The notes under the pieces: generated by a model | Seen by the model: only the letters and a program-made list of their open reading frames with translations | The model's database searches: none | What the model was told of the DNA's origin: nothing | Program-made: the position numbers and the translations under genes | Source of the DNA: Candidatus Atribacteria bacterium 1244-E10-H5-B2 | Lineage (GTDB): Bacteria > Atribacterota > JS1 > SB-45 > 34-128 | Length of the DNA stretch: 20,095 nt | NCBI GenBank assembly: GCA_003575245.1 | Contig: NMQN01000430.1 | Span: 1 to 20,095 of the forward strand | Direction of reading: 5' to 3' | Shown here: in pieces, positions 1-6,704 of the stretch | Numbering within the stretch: the stretch's first letter is position 1 | Layout of the letters: each line of letters begins with the position of its first letter

Positions 1-52
1 TCATTCTTGGAGTGTGACAAAGAACTGTCTCCTGACACATAGAAGGATTTTG
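1..52 (+). repeat. 52-bp inverted repeat, left copy (REP-like)
   Basis: All 52 bases are identical to the reverse complement of 2240-2291; identity stops abruptly after this copy on the inner side. The repeat can fold on itself: GTGT (12-15) pairs with ACAC (35-38) and GACA (16-19) pairs with TGTC (26-29), leaving an AAGAAC loop and a TCCTG bulge. Small bulged palindromes of this kind resemble the REP elements mobilised in trans by RAYT (IS200-like Y1) transposases; that assignment is from memory of the family, not a search. The copy may extend left of the window. Confidence 0.85.
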
Positions 53-65
53 CACGTGTTATAGG

Positions 66-87
66 TTAGGCGACTCTTTTGCTTGGC
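66..87 (+). repeat. Inner imperfect inverted repeat, left copy
   Basis: The segment contains AGGCGAC followed by TTTTGCT. It matches the reverse complement of 1974-1994, which has AGGCGAC then TTTTGCT with one indel and a few substitutions. It lies 13 bp inside the left 52-bp repeat and just beyond the 3' end of the 69-aa gene, so the cassette has two nested inverted pairs. The match is short and imperfect. Confidence 0.45.
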
Positions 88-101
88 AAAAATAAAAAAA
101 A

Positions 102-311
102 TTATTTAGTTTTCTTGGCACCACGAACAAAAAGTCGGACACCTTCTATGCCTTCATAGGCATATGCACTATCTGGACTTATTATGCTTGGTAAACGACC
201 TCCTGAGGTGGAGAAAAGTTGAGCGTGATCAATATTACATTCTTTTAAAATTCTTTCTGCTTTCTTGCTTTCTTCCGAACGATCTCGCAACAAAATTGCT
301 TTCTTTTTCAT
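102..311 (-). CDS. Small glutaredoxin-fold-like protein lacking CxxC (69 aa)
   Basis: The layout resembles a short glutaredoxin/NrdH-type domain. It has an N-terminal strand (KKAILL, about residues 3-8), a helix (SEESKKAERILKE), then LPSI at about residues 41-44 where the cis-proline of the thioredoxin fold would sit, and an ending EGIEGVRLFV like the GxxxIxxFV end of glutaredoxins. The redox CxxC is absent: the corresponding stretch reads RDRSEES, and the only cysteine is Cys25. It is therefore unlikely to be a thiol oxidoreductase and may be a binding or regulatory version of the fold. A strong AGGAGG site precedes the ATG and overlaps the stop codon of the upstream 530-aa gene, so the two are co-translated partners. 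The fold call is pattern recognition only. Confidence 0.6.
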   Translation of the reverse strand: MKKKAILLRDRSEESKKAERILKECNIDHAQLFSTSGGRLPSIISPDSAYAYEGIEGVRLFVRGAKKTK

Positions 312-320
312 TTGTTCCTC

Positions 321-1913
321 CTATTTGCTTTTTCTAATATATTCAATAGTTTTCTCTACTAATGTTTCTGGGGATAGATTGTCATCTTCCCATAAAACAG
401 TTGCAGCCTGTTTATATGTACTGATGTAAAGGTAAAGATTATCAATATATTCCCTTGCTGTCTTAGTTATTAAATCAATAGCCTTTTGCGACTTATCACT
501 TTCTAAACCGTGTCTCGCGCCAACATAGATTATAGATTTATTGTCCATTATTTCCTTAAATACTTCTATCAAGTTGTTAATATTATTGCCAGCAGTGATT
601 AACTTTTTTTCTTCTTCTGAGTTCAGTGAAATAGATTCTCCAACTTCACATGTAATTTCCTTGCCTTCGTCGATTTTACTTTCCAAAATATCTTCTAACT
701 GTCTGCTTTTCAATTTATTTTGGTCTTCGGTTGGCATATAAATAAAACAATTTTTAACACTTCTACTGCCAGTTAGCTTTATATAGTATTGAATTTCTTT
801 CAATACACCGCCGGAGATATTACCATTGAAACACGGCCGATAAACAAAAAGAAAATCACTTTGTTCAACAAGCTTATGATCCCGAGAGCTTACTTGGACC
901 TCTATGTGATTGGACAAAGCTTCAAGTAATAAGTGAAATTCTCTGGAAGATTCAGCTTTTTTTCCCCATAGTGGGTCAATTTTTCTTTTAAGTGGCGGAA
1001 TAAAAAGTAAATCTATAGGATCTTGGTATTTTTTCGAGTCCCATCGTGGCATTAGTTTTGGCATATATACAATAGTTTGTCCATCTCTCTTCTCTTTCTG
1101 GATTCTAAGTTCATCAATAGTGGTTGGAAGAAAGCAAACGAATTTAGAAGATGATTTGTTCTCTAATCTATGAATTGCTCGGATCATCTGATTAGCTTTT
1201 CTTTTTTCTCCTCTTTTTTGCAAACGTCTGACCTCACTAATTGGATGGGAAATATAAAACTTAAGTTCGTCTTCAAAAATTAATTTGTATAAAGTGTCAT
1301 ACGAGTGCTTTACTGCGAAGACATAATGTGGAACGTTGAGTTCGTTAGCAAAATGCCTGGCCATCATTATTTCTTTCGATCTCCAATCTAATATCCTCAT
1401 TAATTCCAATATAGCACCTACCGGCTTAGTTGCCCCTCCATATGAAGGATTAAAAATTTGATCACGACATCTGAGTCTATCATAAATATCATAAATATCA
1501 TCTATCAGCGTAATAAATAAGTCAGGCTGGAATCTCTTCAGTAGCTCTGTCTTTACAGGAGAAAGATATTCAACTGTATAATGAAGATAGAAACAGGCAT
1601 GAAGAGTAATTAAAATATCTTTACTTTTATTTTCCTCATCCTCGATTTTTTTTAAAACAGATTTAAATGCCTTTTCCCAAAGGTCACAAAGAGCAGGAGT
1701 CGGTAACATTAATATCTCTCTTATCCAGACAATGGGGGAGTCAGCTTTCTTCTGCTCTTTTAAATAAATATTTTTCATCTCATTTTTAATCTTCAAAATG
1801 AAAGGTTCTGGGCGTTCTTTGGCAAAAGGTGAAGCTTGACTGATAAAATCTTCGCAGACCTTGTTAGTTTTTATACCTGGCTGTCCGGTAAATATTACTC
1901 GTCTTACCATCAT
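321..1913 (-). CDS. Kinase-like / nucleoside 2-deoxyribosyltransferase-like fusion protein (530 aa)
   Basis: No family is recognised with certainty. The N-terminus VIFTGQPGIKTNKV sits where a P-loop would be and resembles archaeal adenylate kinases (GxPGxGKT), but the GK pair is broken: G10-Q-P-G-I-K15-T16 lacks the glycine before the lysine. LITLHACFYL (about 101-110), then PDLFITLIDD and RLRCRD, resemble the THA, Pxx and RRxxRD segments of such kinases. The second half has YISHPI (220-225), SDFLFVYRP (352-360) and SGGVLKEI (367-374), an order seen in nucleoside 2-deoxyribosyltransferase-like folds (YxxGPI, aDxvva, GxxxEi). A role in nucleotide sensing or defence is conceivable but unproven. 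The ATGATG start has no Shine-Dalgarno of its own and overlaps the stop of a 13-codon leader ORF. The stop codon overlaps the ribosome site of the 69-aa gene. The pair lies inside the 52-bp inverted repeat. Confidence 0.75.
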   Translation of the reverse strand: MMVRRVIFTGQPGIKTNKVCEDFISQASPFAKERPEPFILKIKNEMKNIYLKEQKKADSPIVWIREILMLPTPALCDLWEKAFKSVLKKIEDEENKSKDILITLHACFYLHYTVEYLSPVKTELLKRFQPDLFITLIDDIYDIYDRLRCRDQIFNPSYGGATKPVGAILELMRILDWRSKEIMMARHFANELNVPHYVFAVKHSYDTLYKLIFEDELKFYISHPISEVRRLQKRGEKRKANQMIRAIHRLENKSSSKFVCFLPTTIDELRIQKEKRDGQTIVYMPKLMPRWDSKKYQDPIDLLFIPPLKRKIDPLWGKKAESSREFHLLLEALSNHIEVQVSSRDHKLVEQSDFLFVYRPCFNGNISGGVLKEIQYYIKLTGSRSVKNCFIYMPTEDQNKLKSRQLEDILESKIDEGKEITCEVGESISLNSEEEKKLITAGNNINNLIEVFKEIMDNKSIIYVGARHGLESDKSQKAIDLITKTAREYIDNLYLYISTYKQAATVLWEDDNLSPETLVEKTIEYIRKSK

Positions 1914-1951
1914 GATACACCAATTTTATCAGGAATAAAAATAAATTTCAT
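1910..1951 (-). CDS. 13-codon leader ORF coupled to the 530-aa gene
   Basis: The ORF encodes MKFIFIPDKIGVS. AAAGGA (1958-1963) is well placed before its ATG. Its TGA lies within the ATGATG that starts the large gene, an overlap typical of translational coupling. The large gene has no ribosome site of its own, so ribosomes probably arrive from this leader. It could also be a displaced N-terminal stretch of the large protein. Confidence 0.45.
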   Translation of the reverse strand: MKFIFIPDKIGVS

Positions 1952-1973
1952 CTTTAGTCCTTTGATTAAATTC

Positions 1974-1994
1974 GTCGAGCAAAATGTCGCCTGA
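1974..1994 (-). repeat. Inner imperfect inverted repeat, right copy
   Basis: Its reverse complement carries AGGCGAC and TTTTGCT in the same order as 66-87. It lies in the 5' leader of the cassette transcript, about 245 bp inside the right 52-bp repeat. The asymmetric spacing against the left end (13 bp) argues for two independent repeat families or for later insertions on the right side. Confidence 0.45.
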
Positions 1995-2130
1995 CTTAAA
2001 ATATCCAAACTGCTTTGTTTGTGCACGACTCTTGGTGGAGTTTCAAAAATAAACCACTATTTTTGTGTGTATATTTTTATATATCGGTAAGTTTACCATA
2101 AACTATTTTTATTATTTTAAAAATATTAAT

Positions 2131-2159
2131 ATTATATAATAATTTTGTATATAAGTAAA
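2131..2159 (-). promoter_or_regulatory. Sigma-A-type promoter of the two-gene cassette
   Basis: On the minus strand, TTTACT (2154-2159), a 17-bp spacer and a perfect TATAAT (2131-2136) form a good vegetative promoter. It would give a leader of roughly 170 nt before the small ORF at 1951. It lies inside the inverted repeat, so the cassette carries its own promoter. The rest of 1952-2239 is AT-rich with no gene; a weak hairpin (GTGGTTT against AAACtCCAC) lies near 2031-2056. Confidence 0.55.
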
Positions 2160-2239
2160 TCTACGCTTTTTTATTATATTTTTACAATTCTTCTCTTATT
2201 ATTTTTTCTTTCTAACTCCCCCATTAAAATTTACACTAA

Positions 2240-2291
2240 CAAAATCCTTCTATGTGTCAGGAGACAGTTCTTTGTCACACTCCAAGAATGA
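2240..2291 (-). repeat. 52-bp inverted repeat, right copy (REP-like)
   Basis: This is an exact reverse-complement match to bases 1-52. The flanking bases differ on the inner side (CACGTG on the left, TTAGTG on the right when read the same way), so the 52-bp unit has a sharp inner edge. No 2-10 bp target duplication can be tested because the left outer flank is outside the window. Confidence 0.85.
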
Positions 2292-2304
2292 ATATTTAAC
2301 TTAT

Positions 2305-2340
2305 TGAATCGCCACCAGCGGTTAAAAGAATTAGTCTTTT
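2305..2340 (-). pseudogene. Possible 5' remnant of a 6-phosphofructokinase gene
   Basis: The minus strand reads KRLILLTAGGDS and then runs into a stop a few codons later, next to the right 52-bp repeat. Phosphofructokinases begin with a strand and the ATP-binding loop of the form KRIavLTxGGDsPGxN, so this looks like the first dozen residues of such a gene. There is no start codon in frame; an AAGGTG lies shortly upstream. Twelve residues are few, so chance similarity cannot be excluded. Confidence 0.3.
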
Positions 2341-2410
2341 TCGATTTTTCTACACCTTAGTATTAATACGACAAGAGCTTTCAAAAATCCTTCTTTTTCT
2401 GGAAAATAAT

Positions 2411-2452
2411 TTATAAAAATATAAAAAGCCCTTCAGCAAATGCCAAAGGGCT
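2411..2452 (-). terminator. Rho-independent terminator behind tRNA-Asn
   Basis: On the minus strand AGCCCTT pairs with AAGGGCT (2446-2452 with 2427-2433) around a short loop, followed by TTTTTATATTTTTAT. It lies about 10 nt after the tRNA 3' end and would also stop any readthrough from the ABC transporter operon. Confidence 0.85.
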
Positions 2453-2462
2453 GGGAATGTCT

Positions 2463-2536
2463 TGGCTCCCCGGGTAGGATTCGAACTTACAACCTCCGGT
2501 TAACAGCCTGATACTCCACCGTTGAGCTACCGAACA
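2463..2536 (-). tRNA. tRNA-Asn (anticodon GTT), with weak stems
   Basis: The minus strand folds as a 74-nt cloverleaf with encoded CCA: acceptor TGTTCGG/CCGGGGA, D stem GCTC/GAGT, anticodon loop CTGTTAA, T loop TTCGAAT, discriminator G. The GTT anticodon gives asparagine. Pairing is imperfect: the acceptor has a G-G at the second pair and two G-U pairs, the anticodon stem TCAGG/CCGGA has an A-G, and the T stem GTAAG/CCTAC has an A-C. A promoter and terminator frame it, which argues that it is expressed. It may be a degenerate extra copy or a functional but unusual tRNA; metagenomic sequencing error is also possible. Confidence 0.85.
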
Positions 2537-2548
2537 AGGTCACAAGCA

Positions 2549-2577
2549 ATTATACCCAAAAACCTCATCCGAGTCAT
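2549..2577 (-). promoter_or_regulatory. Promoter of tRNA-Asn
   Basis: On the minus strand, ATGACT (2572-2577), a 17-bp spacer and a perfect TATAAT (2549-2554) lie just ahead of the tRNA 5' end at 2536. The position fits initiation a few bases upstream of the mature tRNA. It lies in the gap after the ATPase gene, where no separate terminator is visible. Confidence 0.6.
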
Positions 2578-2635
2578 AACTTTTTAAAACCCGGTCTTTC
2601 AATTGCTCCTTAACTGCTGCATATTTGTTTTTCTT

Positions 2636-3412
2636 TTACCTTTTCTCTTCACTAACTTCCATATAGTCCCCGGGCAATGAACCTACAATTAAACCAACTA
2701 CTTCATCAGTATTAGTCTTTTTCGTAATCCTTTCGGCTACTTTCTTACCTCGTCGCATGATTAACAGTCTTGTAGCAACTGAAAATACATCATGCATCTG
2801 ATGACTGATAATAATGACGGAAACCCCATGAGAGCTCAAAGTCTTCACTAAATTTAATACTTTTTCCCGCTCTGCTACTCCTAAAGCTGCTGTAGGTTCA
2901 TCCATAATCAATAACTTCGCATTCCAGTAAATAGAGCGGGATATAGCTACAGCCTGTCGCTGCCCTCCAGAAAGGATCATGATCTTATTTTTTAAAGAAG
3001 GTATGCTGATTTCTAAGCGATTTAACACCTTTTTAGATTCTTTTAACATATAATCATGGTCCAACACATCAATGAGGCCTAAAAATTTCTTTAATTTTTC
3101 TCGACCCAAAAAAATATTAGAATAAACGTCCATATTTTCAGCCAAAGCTAAATCCTGATAGATAGTTTCTATCCCGATTTTCAATGCTTCCCAAGGATTG
3201 CTGATTTTTATCCTGCTGCCTTCAAAAAATATCTGACCTACCTCGGCATGATATACACCAGAGATTACTTTAATTAAAGTTGATTTGCCTGCTCCGTTAT
3301 CACCTAAAATACCAACAACTTCCCCAGGATAAATTTGCATATCGAAATTATCAACTGCTGTTAAACCACCAAACCGCTTGGTAATGTTCTTTACTTCTAA
3401 TAAAGGTTTCAT
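2636..3412 (-). CDS. Sugar ABC transporter ATP-binding protein, half-size CUT2 type
   Basis: This is the nucleotide-binding subunit that powers sugar import. Visible motifs are Walker A GDNGAGKST (about 37-45), a Q-loop around IYQDLALAENM, signature LSGGQRQ (about 148-154), Walker B LLIMDEPTAAL (about 167-177) and the switch histidine in IIISHQ. CUT2 ATPases such as RbsA, XylG and MglA are usually about 500 aa with two fused cassettes; this 258-aa protein has one, as in FrcA-type systems, so it should work as a homodimer. It is the last gene of the operon, 10 bp after the second permease, with an AAGGAGG site. Because the neighbouring catabolic genes are xylAB, xylose is the likely substrate, although sequence alone does not fix specificity. 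Confidence 0.92.
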   Translation of the reverse strand: MKPLLEVKNITKRFGGLTAVDNFDMQIYPGEVVGILGDNGAGKSTLIKVISGVYHAEVGQIFFEGSRIKISNPWEALKIGIETIYQDLALAENMDVYSNIFLGREKLKKFLGLIDVLDHDYMLKESKKVLNRLEISIPSLKNKIMILSGGQRQAVAISRSIYWNAKLLIMDEPTAALGVAEREKVLNLVKTLSSHGVSVIIISHQMHDVFSVATRLLIMRRGKKVAERITKKTNTDEVVGLIVGSLPGDYMEVSEEKR

Positions 3413-3422
3413 TATACCCTCC

Positions 3423-4502
3423 TTATCTAATTTCCTCTTCTTTATGCATTAATTCAGGTGAAAACTGATCGACTAATACAGCAAAGATAAGTATACAACC
3501 AACAGCAATATGTAAATTATAAGTAGGAATACTCAAGTTTACCAAACCTATCTCTAATACACCAATAATTAGAGCACCAATAACTGTGCCCATTATTGTA
3601 CCTTTACCACCACTTAAACTGGCTCCACCAATAATCACCGCCACCACGGCATCTAATAAACGGGCACTGCCTGCAGGAGCCCTACCGGTTATAAATTGTA
3701 ACACATACATAACTCCAGCAAGAGAAGCAAAAAATGAAGATATCATATAAACCTTAATTAAATGGACTTTTACATTAACTCCTGCTCTTTCTGCCGCATT
3801 AATATTTCCACCGATGGCATAGGTGTGCTGGCCAAATTTAGTTTTAGCCAGAATAAAAGCAAAAATACCAATAAAAATAAAAGCAATGACTGTTACATTA
3901 GGAATAATCGATACTAAATGTTTTAATTCTTCTCTGCTCAGGTTTTCTGGCTTACCTAAAAAACTAAGAATCTTTCCTGGTAACCAGTAAAACAAATAAC
4001 CATGACCTAGTGACCCTAAAGAAGTAGGTAATTTATGAACAGGTACATTATTACAGATAATCTCGGCAAACCCATAGGCAATACCATACATACCAAAAGT
4101 TGCAATAAAGGGAGGTACTCTTAGTTTTGCCACTAAAAAACCATTGATAAATCCAGGAATTAGTCCTAAGAAAAGGGCGGTTAATATACCTATGGTTATC
4201 GCCAAAGGTTGAGAAAATCCTACTGTCCATAAATCAACCATTACTTTTGCGCTTACTACCGAGCTAAACCCAACCATAAATCCAATAGATAAGTCAATAC
4301 CCCCGGTAATAATAACAAAAGTTTCTCCAGTGGCTAATAAAAGCACAGTTGTCGAGGCTACCAGAATATTTTGTAAATTTTTTAAACTAAGATAATTCGT
4401 TCCGACAATACCAAAAAATACGATTTCCCCAATTAGAAATATTAAGATCCACCTTCTGAGTATATTAATTCCTATTTCTCTTGTTTTATTATAATTAATC
4501 AT
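3423..4502 (-). CDS. CUT2 sugar ABC transporter permease (second copy)
   Basis: This 359-aa polytopic membrane protein of the RbsC/XylH family has about 8-10 hydrophobic segments. It carries the family segments TFVIITGGIDLSIGF near residue 65, KLRVPPFIATFGMYGIA near 125, FGQHTYAIGGN near 222 and VIIGGASLSGGKGTIMGT near 285. Its start overlaps the stop of the upstream permease by ATGA (4499-4502), so the two are translationally coupled and probably form a heterodimeric channel. It is clearly paralogous to that neighbour over most of its length, consistent with tandem duplication. The inferred role is xylose or another pentose import with the adjoining ATPase and binding protein. Confidence 0.92.
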   Translation of the reverse strand: MINYNKTREIGINILRRWILIFLIGEIVFFGIVGTNYLSLKNLQNILVASTTVLLLATGETFVIITGGIDLSIGFMVGFSSVVSAKVMVDLWTVGFSQPLAITIGILTALFLGLIPGFINGFLVAKLRVPPFIATFGMYGIAYGFAEIICNNVPVHKLPTSLGSLGHGYLFYWLPGKILSFLGKPENLSREELKHLVSIIPNVTVIAFIFIGIFAFILAKTKFGQHTYAIGGNINAAERAGVNVKVHLIKVYMISSFFASLAGVMYVLQFITGRAPAGSARLLDAVVAVIIGGASLSGGKGTIMGTVIGALIIGVLEIGLVNLSIPTYNLHIAVGCILIFAVLVDQFSPELMHKEEEIR

Positions 4503-5599
4503 TCTCTATGCACCAACTCCGGAAAGAACTGATCAATCAAAATGGCAATAATTAAGATACAACCGGTTGCAATATATCGATAAAAAATAGGTAACCCCAT
4601 CATCATCAAGCCATTATTTAAGGTCCCAATTAATAATACACCGATGAGAGTACCCCAGATTGTTCCTTTACCACCTGTAAGACTTGCTCCGCCTATAACT
4701 ACCGCTGCAATTGCAAAAAGTTCATAGCTGGAAGTATATTGGGTATGCACACCCATATTCAATTTAAAAACTAATAATACGCCAGCTGCTGCTGCAAAAA
4801 AAGAAGAAATAATATAAATTTTAATCAAATGTAAGGGAACATTAATACCTGCTCTTATTGCCGCATCAACCTTTCCACCAATAGCATAAGTATGCTGTCC
4901 AAACTTGGTGCGAGATAGAATAAAAGCAAATATAATCAGAATAAAGGTTATTAATAAAATAGGTATAGGAATAACTTTTACCAAATTTAATATATCCTCC
5001 CTTTCGGTCAGTTCAGGTTTTATCAAAAAGGAAAAGCCCTTCTTGGGAGAAAAATAAGCCAGGTAGGCATTACCAATGTCTCGAACCTGTAAAGGTAAAA
5101 AACCAACGGGGAATCCTTCGCAAAGCCGCCAGGCTAAACCATTGGCAATTCCCCACATACCTAAAGTTGCAATAAAGGGAGGTACTCTTAATTTAGCTAC
5201 AAAAAAACCATTAATAAATCCCGGAATAAGACCTAATAAAAGTCCGATAAGTGAACCTGTCATCATGGAAATAATTGGAGAGTAACCAGCGGCATTTAAA
5301 TCTCGCATAATAATAGAAGAGCTGATGCAGACAAAACCCATAACAAAACCGATGGAAAGGTCAATACCTCCACTAATAATTACAAAAGTCTCTCCACTTG
5401 CCAATAAAAGCAGAGAACTCACTCCTAAAATAATATTATTAAAATTTTTCAGACCAAAAAAATTTTTTCCTAAAAAACTGAACAAAATTAACATGAATGT
5501 AAGAAAAATGAATGCCCAATTTCTACCCACTAAGAGTATCGTTCTATTTCTGCTAAGTTTTTCAAAATCGATAAAAAAATCATTATTTGACTTAGCCAT
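4499..5599 (-). CDS. CUT2 sugar ABC transporter permease (first copy)
   Basis: This 366-aa RbsC/XylH-type permease shares long stretches with the next gene (TFVIISGGIDLSIGFV, NGFFVAKLRVPPFIATLG, FGQHTYAIGGKVDAA, VIGGASLTGGKGTIWGT). Most CUT2 systems use one permease as a homodimer; two diverged copies in one operon suggest an obligate heterodimer. AAAGGAAA precedes the ATG. Ninety-two bp separate it from the binding-protein gene, and that gap carries a strong hairpin which may lower permease expression relative to the binding protein. Confidence 0.92.
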   Translation of the reverse strand: MAKSNNDFFIDFEKLSRNRTILLVGRNWAFIFLTFMLILFSFLGKNFFGLKNFNNIILGVSSLLLLASGETFVIISGGIDLSIGFVMGFVCISSSIIMRDLNAAGYSPIISMMTGSLIGLLLGLIPGFINGFFVAKLRVPPFIATLGMWGIANGLAWRLCEGFPVGFLPLQVRDIGNAYLAYFSPKKGFSFLIKPELTEREDILNLVKVIPIPILLITFILIIFAFILSRTKFGQHTYAIGGKVDAAIRAGINVPLHLIKIYIISSFFAAAAGVLLVFKLNMGVHTQYTSSYELFAIAAVVIGGASLTGGKGTIWGTLIGVLLIGTLNNGLMMMGLPIFYRYIATGCILIIAILIDQFFPELVHRE

Positions 5600-5623
5600 A
5601 AAAATTTCCTTTTATAAGATAGA

Positions 5624-5660
5624 ATATACGACAGGGAGTATTTTACCCCCTGCCGTATAT
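5624..5660 (-). promoter_or_regulatory. Intercistronic hairpin after the binding-protein gene
   Basis: ATATACG and CAGGG on one arm pair with CCCTG and CGTATAT on the other, with a single A-C mismatch and an 11-nt loop. No U-run follows on the minus strand, so it is more likely an mRNA stabiliser or partial attenuator than a full terminator. Such structures usually keep binding-protein mRNA more abundant than permease mRNA. It starts 31 nt after the binding-protein stop. Confidence 0.75.
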
Positions 5661-5691
5661 GTTAAATCTAAAAACCTTCCATCTTCAAAAA

Positions 5692-6660
5692 TTATTTGTA
5701 AATATACTGTTGCGCTTCTGGGTCGTTAACGTTCTCTTGGGTGAAAACAAAGAAACCCGGAATTACTTTCCTGGGAATTTCTGCTCCTTCGGTAAGATGT
5801 TTAACACCCCACTCTACGCATAAAGCTCCCATTTCTGCAGGCATCTGGGCTAAAATTAAATCTACCTCACCTCTTTTTAAGGCTTCGATTAGGGTTTCCG
5901 TCGCATCCCAGGTAGCAATTTTAATAGCTCCTTCTAATCCAGCAGTAACCACAGCCTGATGAGCCCCTTGAGCACTAAACACATTGACACCAAATACTCC
6001 TTCTAAATCAGGATCCTTCTGTAAAGCAGCACTGACTTGGGTAGCAGCCGTTTCCTGGAGATCAAGGCAATATTCTACTCCCACGAGCTCCATGTCGGGA
6101 AATATTTTTATTCCAGCTCGGAAACCCAATTCTCTACCCATTACACTGGATACATCTGGGTTAGTATTTTCTAAAAATACTTTTCCTTTTCCACCCAGCA
6201 GGAGAGCTAATTGACCGGCAACTACCTGACCACCCAAAAAGTTATCTGTCCCGATAAAGGCAAGAGGGAAATTGTAATTACTGGGTTTATCATAATCTCC
6301 ATCACCAAGATAGGTATCAACTGTAATAATTGGAATACCACTATCGTGAATTTCTTTCAGAACAGGGATTAAAGCTTCTGTGGAAGTAGGAGCAGTAAAG
6401 AGTAAATCAATATCCCCTCTTGCGACCAAAGCTTTTAATATTGGTACCTGATATTCTGGTCCCCAAGCTTTGGGGTATTCTCCAACAAGCAATTCTACAC
6501 CCAGTTCTTCCGCTTTTGCTTTAGCACCTTTTTCCATGGTAAAGTAGAAAGGATCAGCAATCCCGGGCATAAAGGCAAATCTCAACTGAGCAACACATAT
6601 CGTAGATGCAAAAGACAAAACTAAACAGATTAGCAGTAAAGTAATTATAAATTTTTTCAT
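5692..6660 (-). CDS. Sugar-binding protein of the CUT2 transporter (322 aa)
   Basis: This is a periplasmic-binding-protein type 1 (RbsB/XylF-like) receptor that delivers sugar to the permeases. It starts with MKKFIITLLLICLVLSF and a cleavage region STICVAQ, a signal peptidase I type leader without a lipobox, which implies a soluble periplasmic protein. The body begins LRFAFMPGIADPFYFTM and contains IDLLFTAPTSTEAL, PIITVDTYL and FIGTDNF, the usual alternating lobe motifs. An in-frame ATG at 6729 would add 23 residues but has no ribosome site and would bury the signal peptide; the ATG at 6660 has AAGGAG. First gene of the transporter operon. Xylose is the probable ligand because of the divergent xylAB genes; ribose, allose or galactose cannot be excluded. 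Confidence 0.92.
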   Translation of the reverse strand: MKKFIITLLLICLVLSFASTICVAQLRFAFMPGIADPFYFTMEKGAKAKAEELGVELLVGEYPKAWGPEYQVPILKALVARGDIDLLFTAPTSTEALIPVLKEIHDSGIPIITVDTYLGDGDYDKPSNYNFPLAFIGTDNFLGGQVVAGQLALLLGGKGKVFLENTNPDVSSVMGRELGFRAGIKIFPDMELVGVEYCLDLQETAATQVSAALQKDPDLEGVFGVNVFSAQGAHQAVVTAGLEGAIKIATWDATETLIEALKRGEVDLILAQMPAEMGALCVEWGVKHLTEGAEIPRKVIPGFFVFTQENVNDPEAQQYIYK

Positions 6661-6704
6661 TTTTTTCTCCTTAATTAATAATAAATTTACTTTCTTCAAT
6701 ACAG

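Noticed and set aside
541..741. Plus-strand ORF within the 530-aa gene
   Set aside because: It is the antisense shadow of the larger, well-signalled minus-strand gene and has no ribosome site.
1..2291. Complete autonomous transposon or insertion sequence
   Set aside because: No transposase, integrase or recombinase motif is present in either gene between the repeats, and the outer flank of the left copy is outside the window.
5076..5729. Plus-strand ORFs over the first permease
   Set aside because: They are shadows of the permease and binding-protein genes; the translations are low-complexity lysine/proline-rich strings with no domain.
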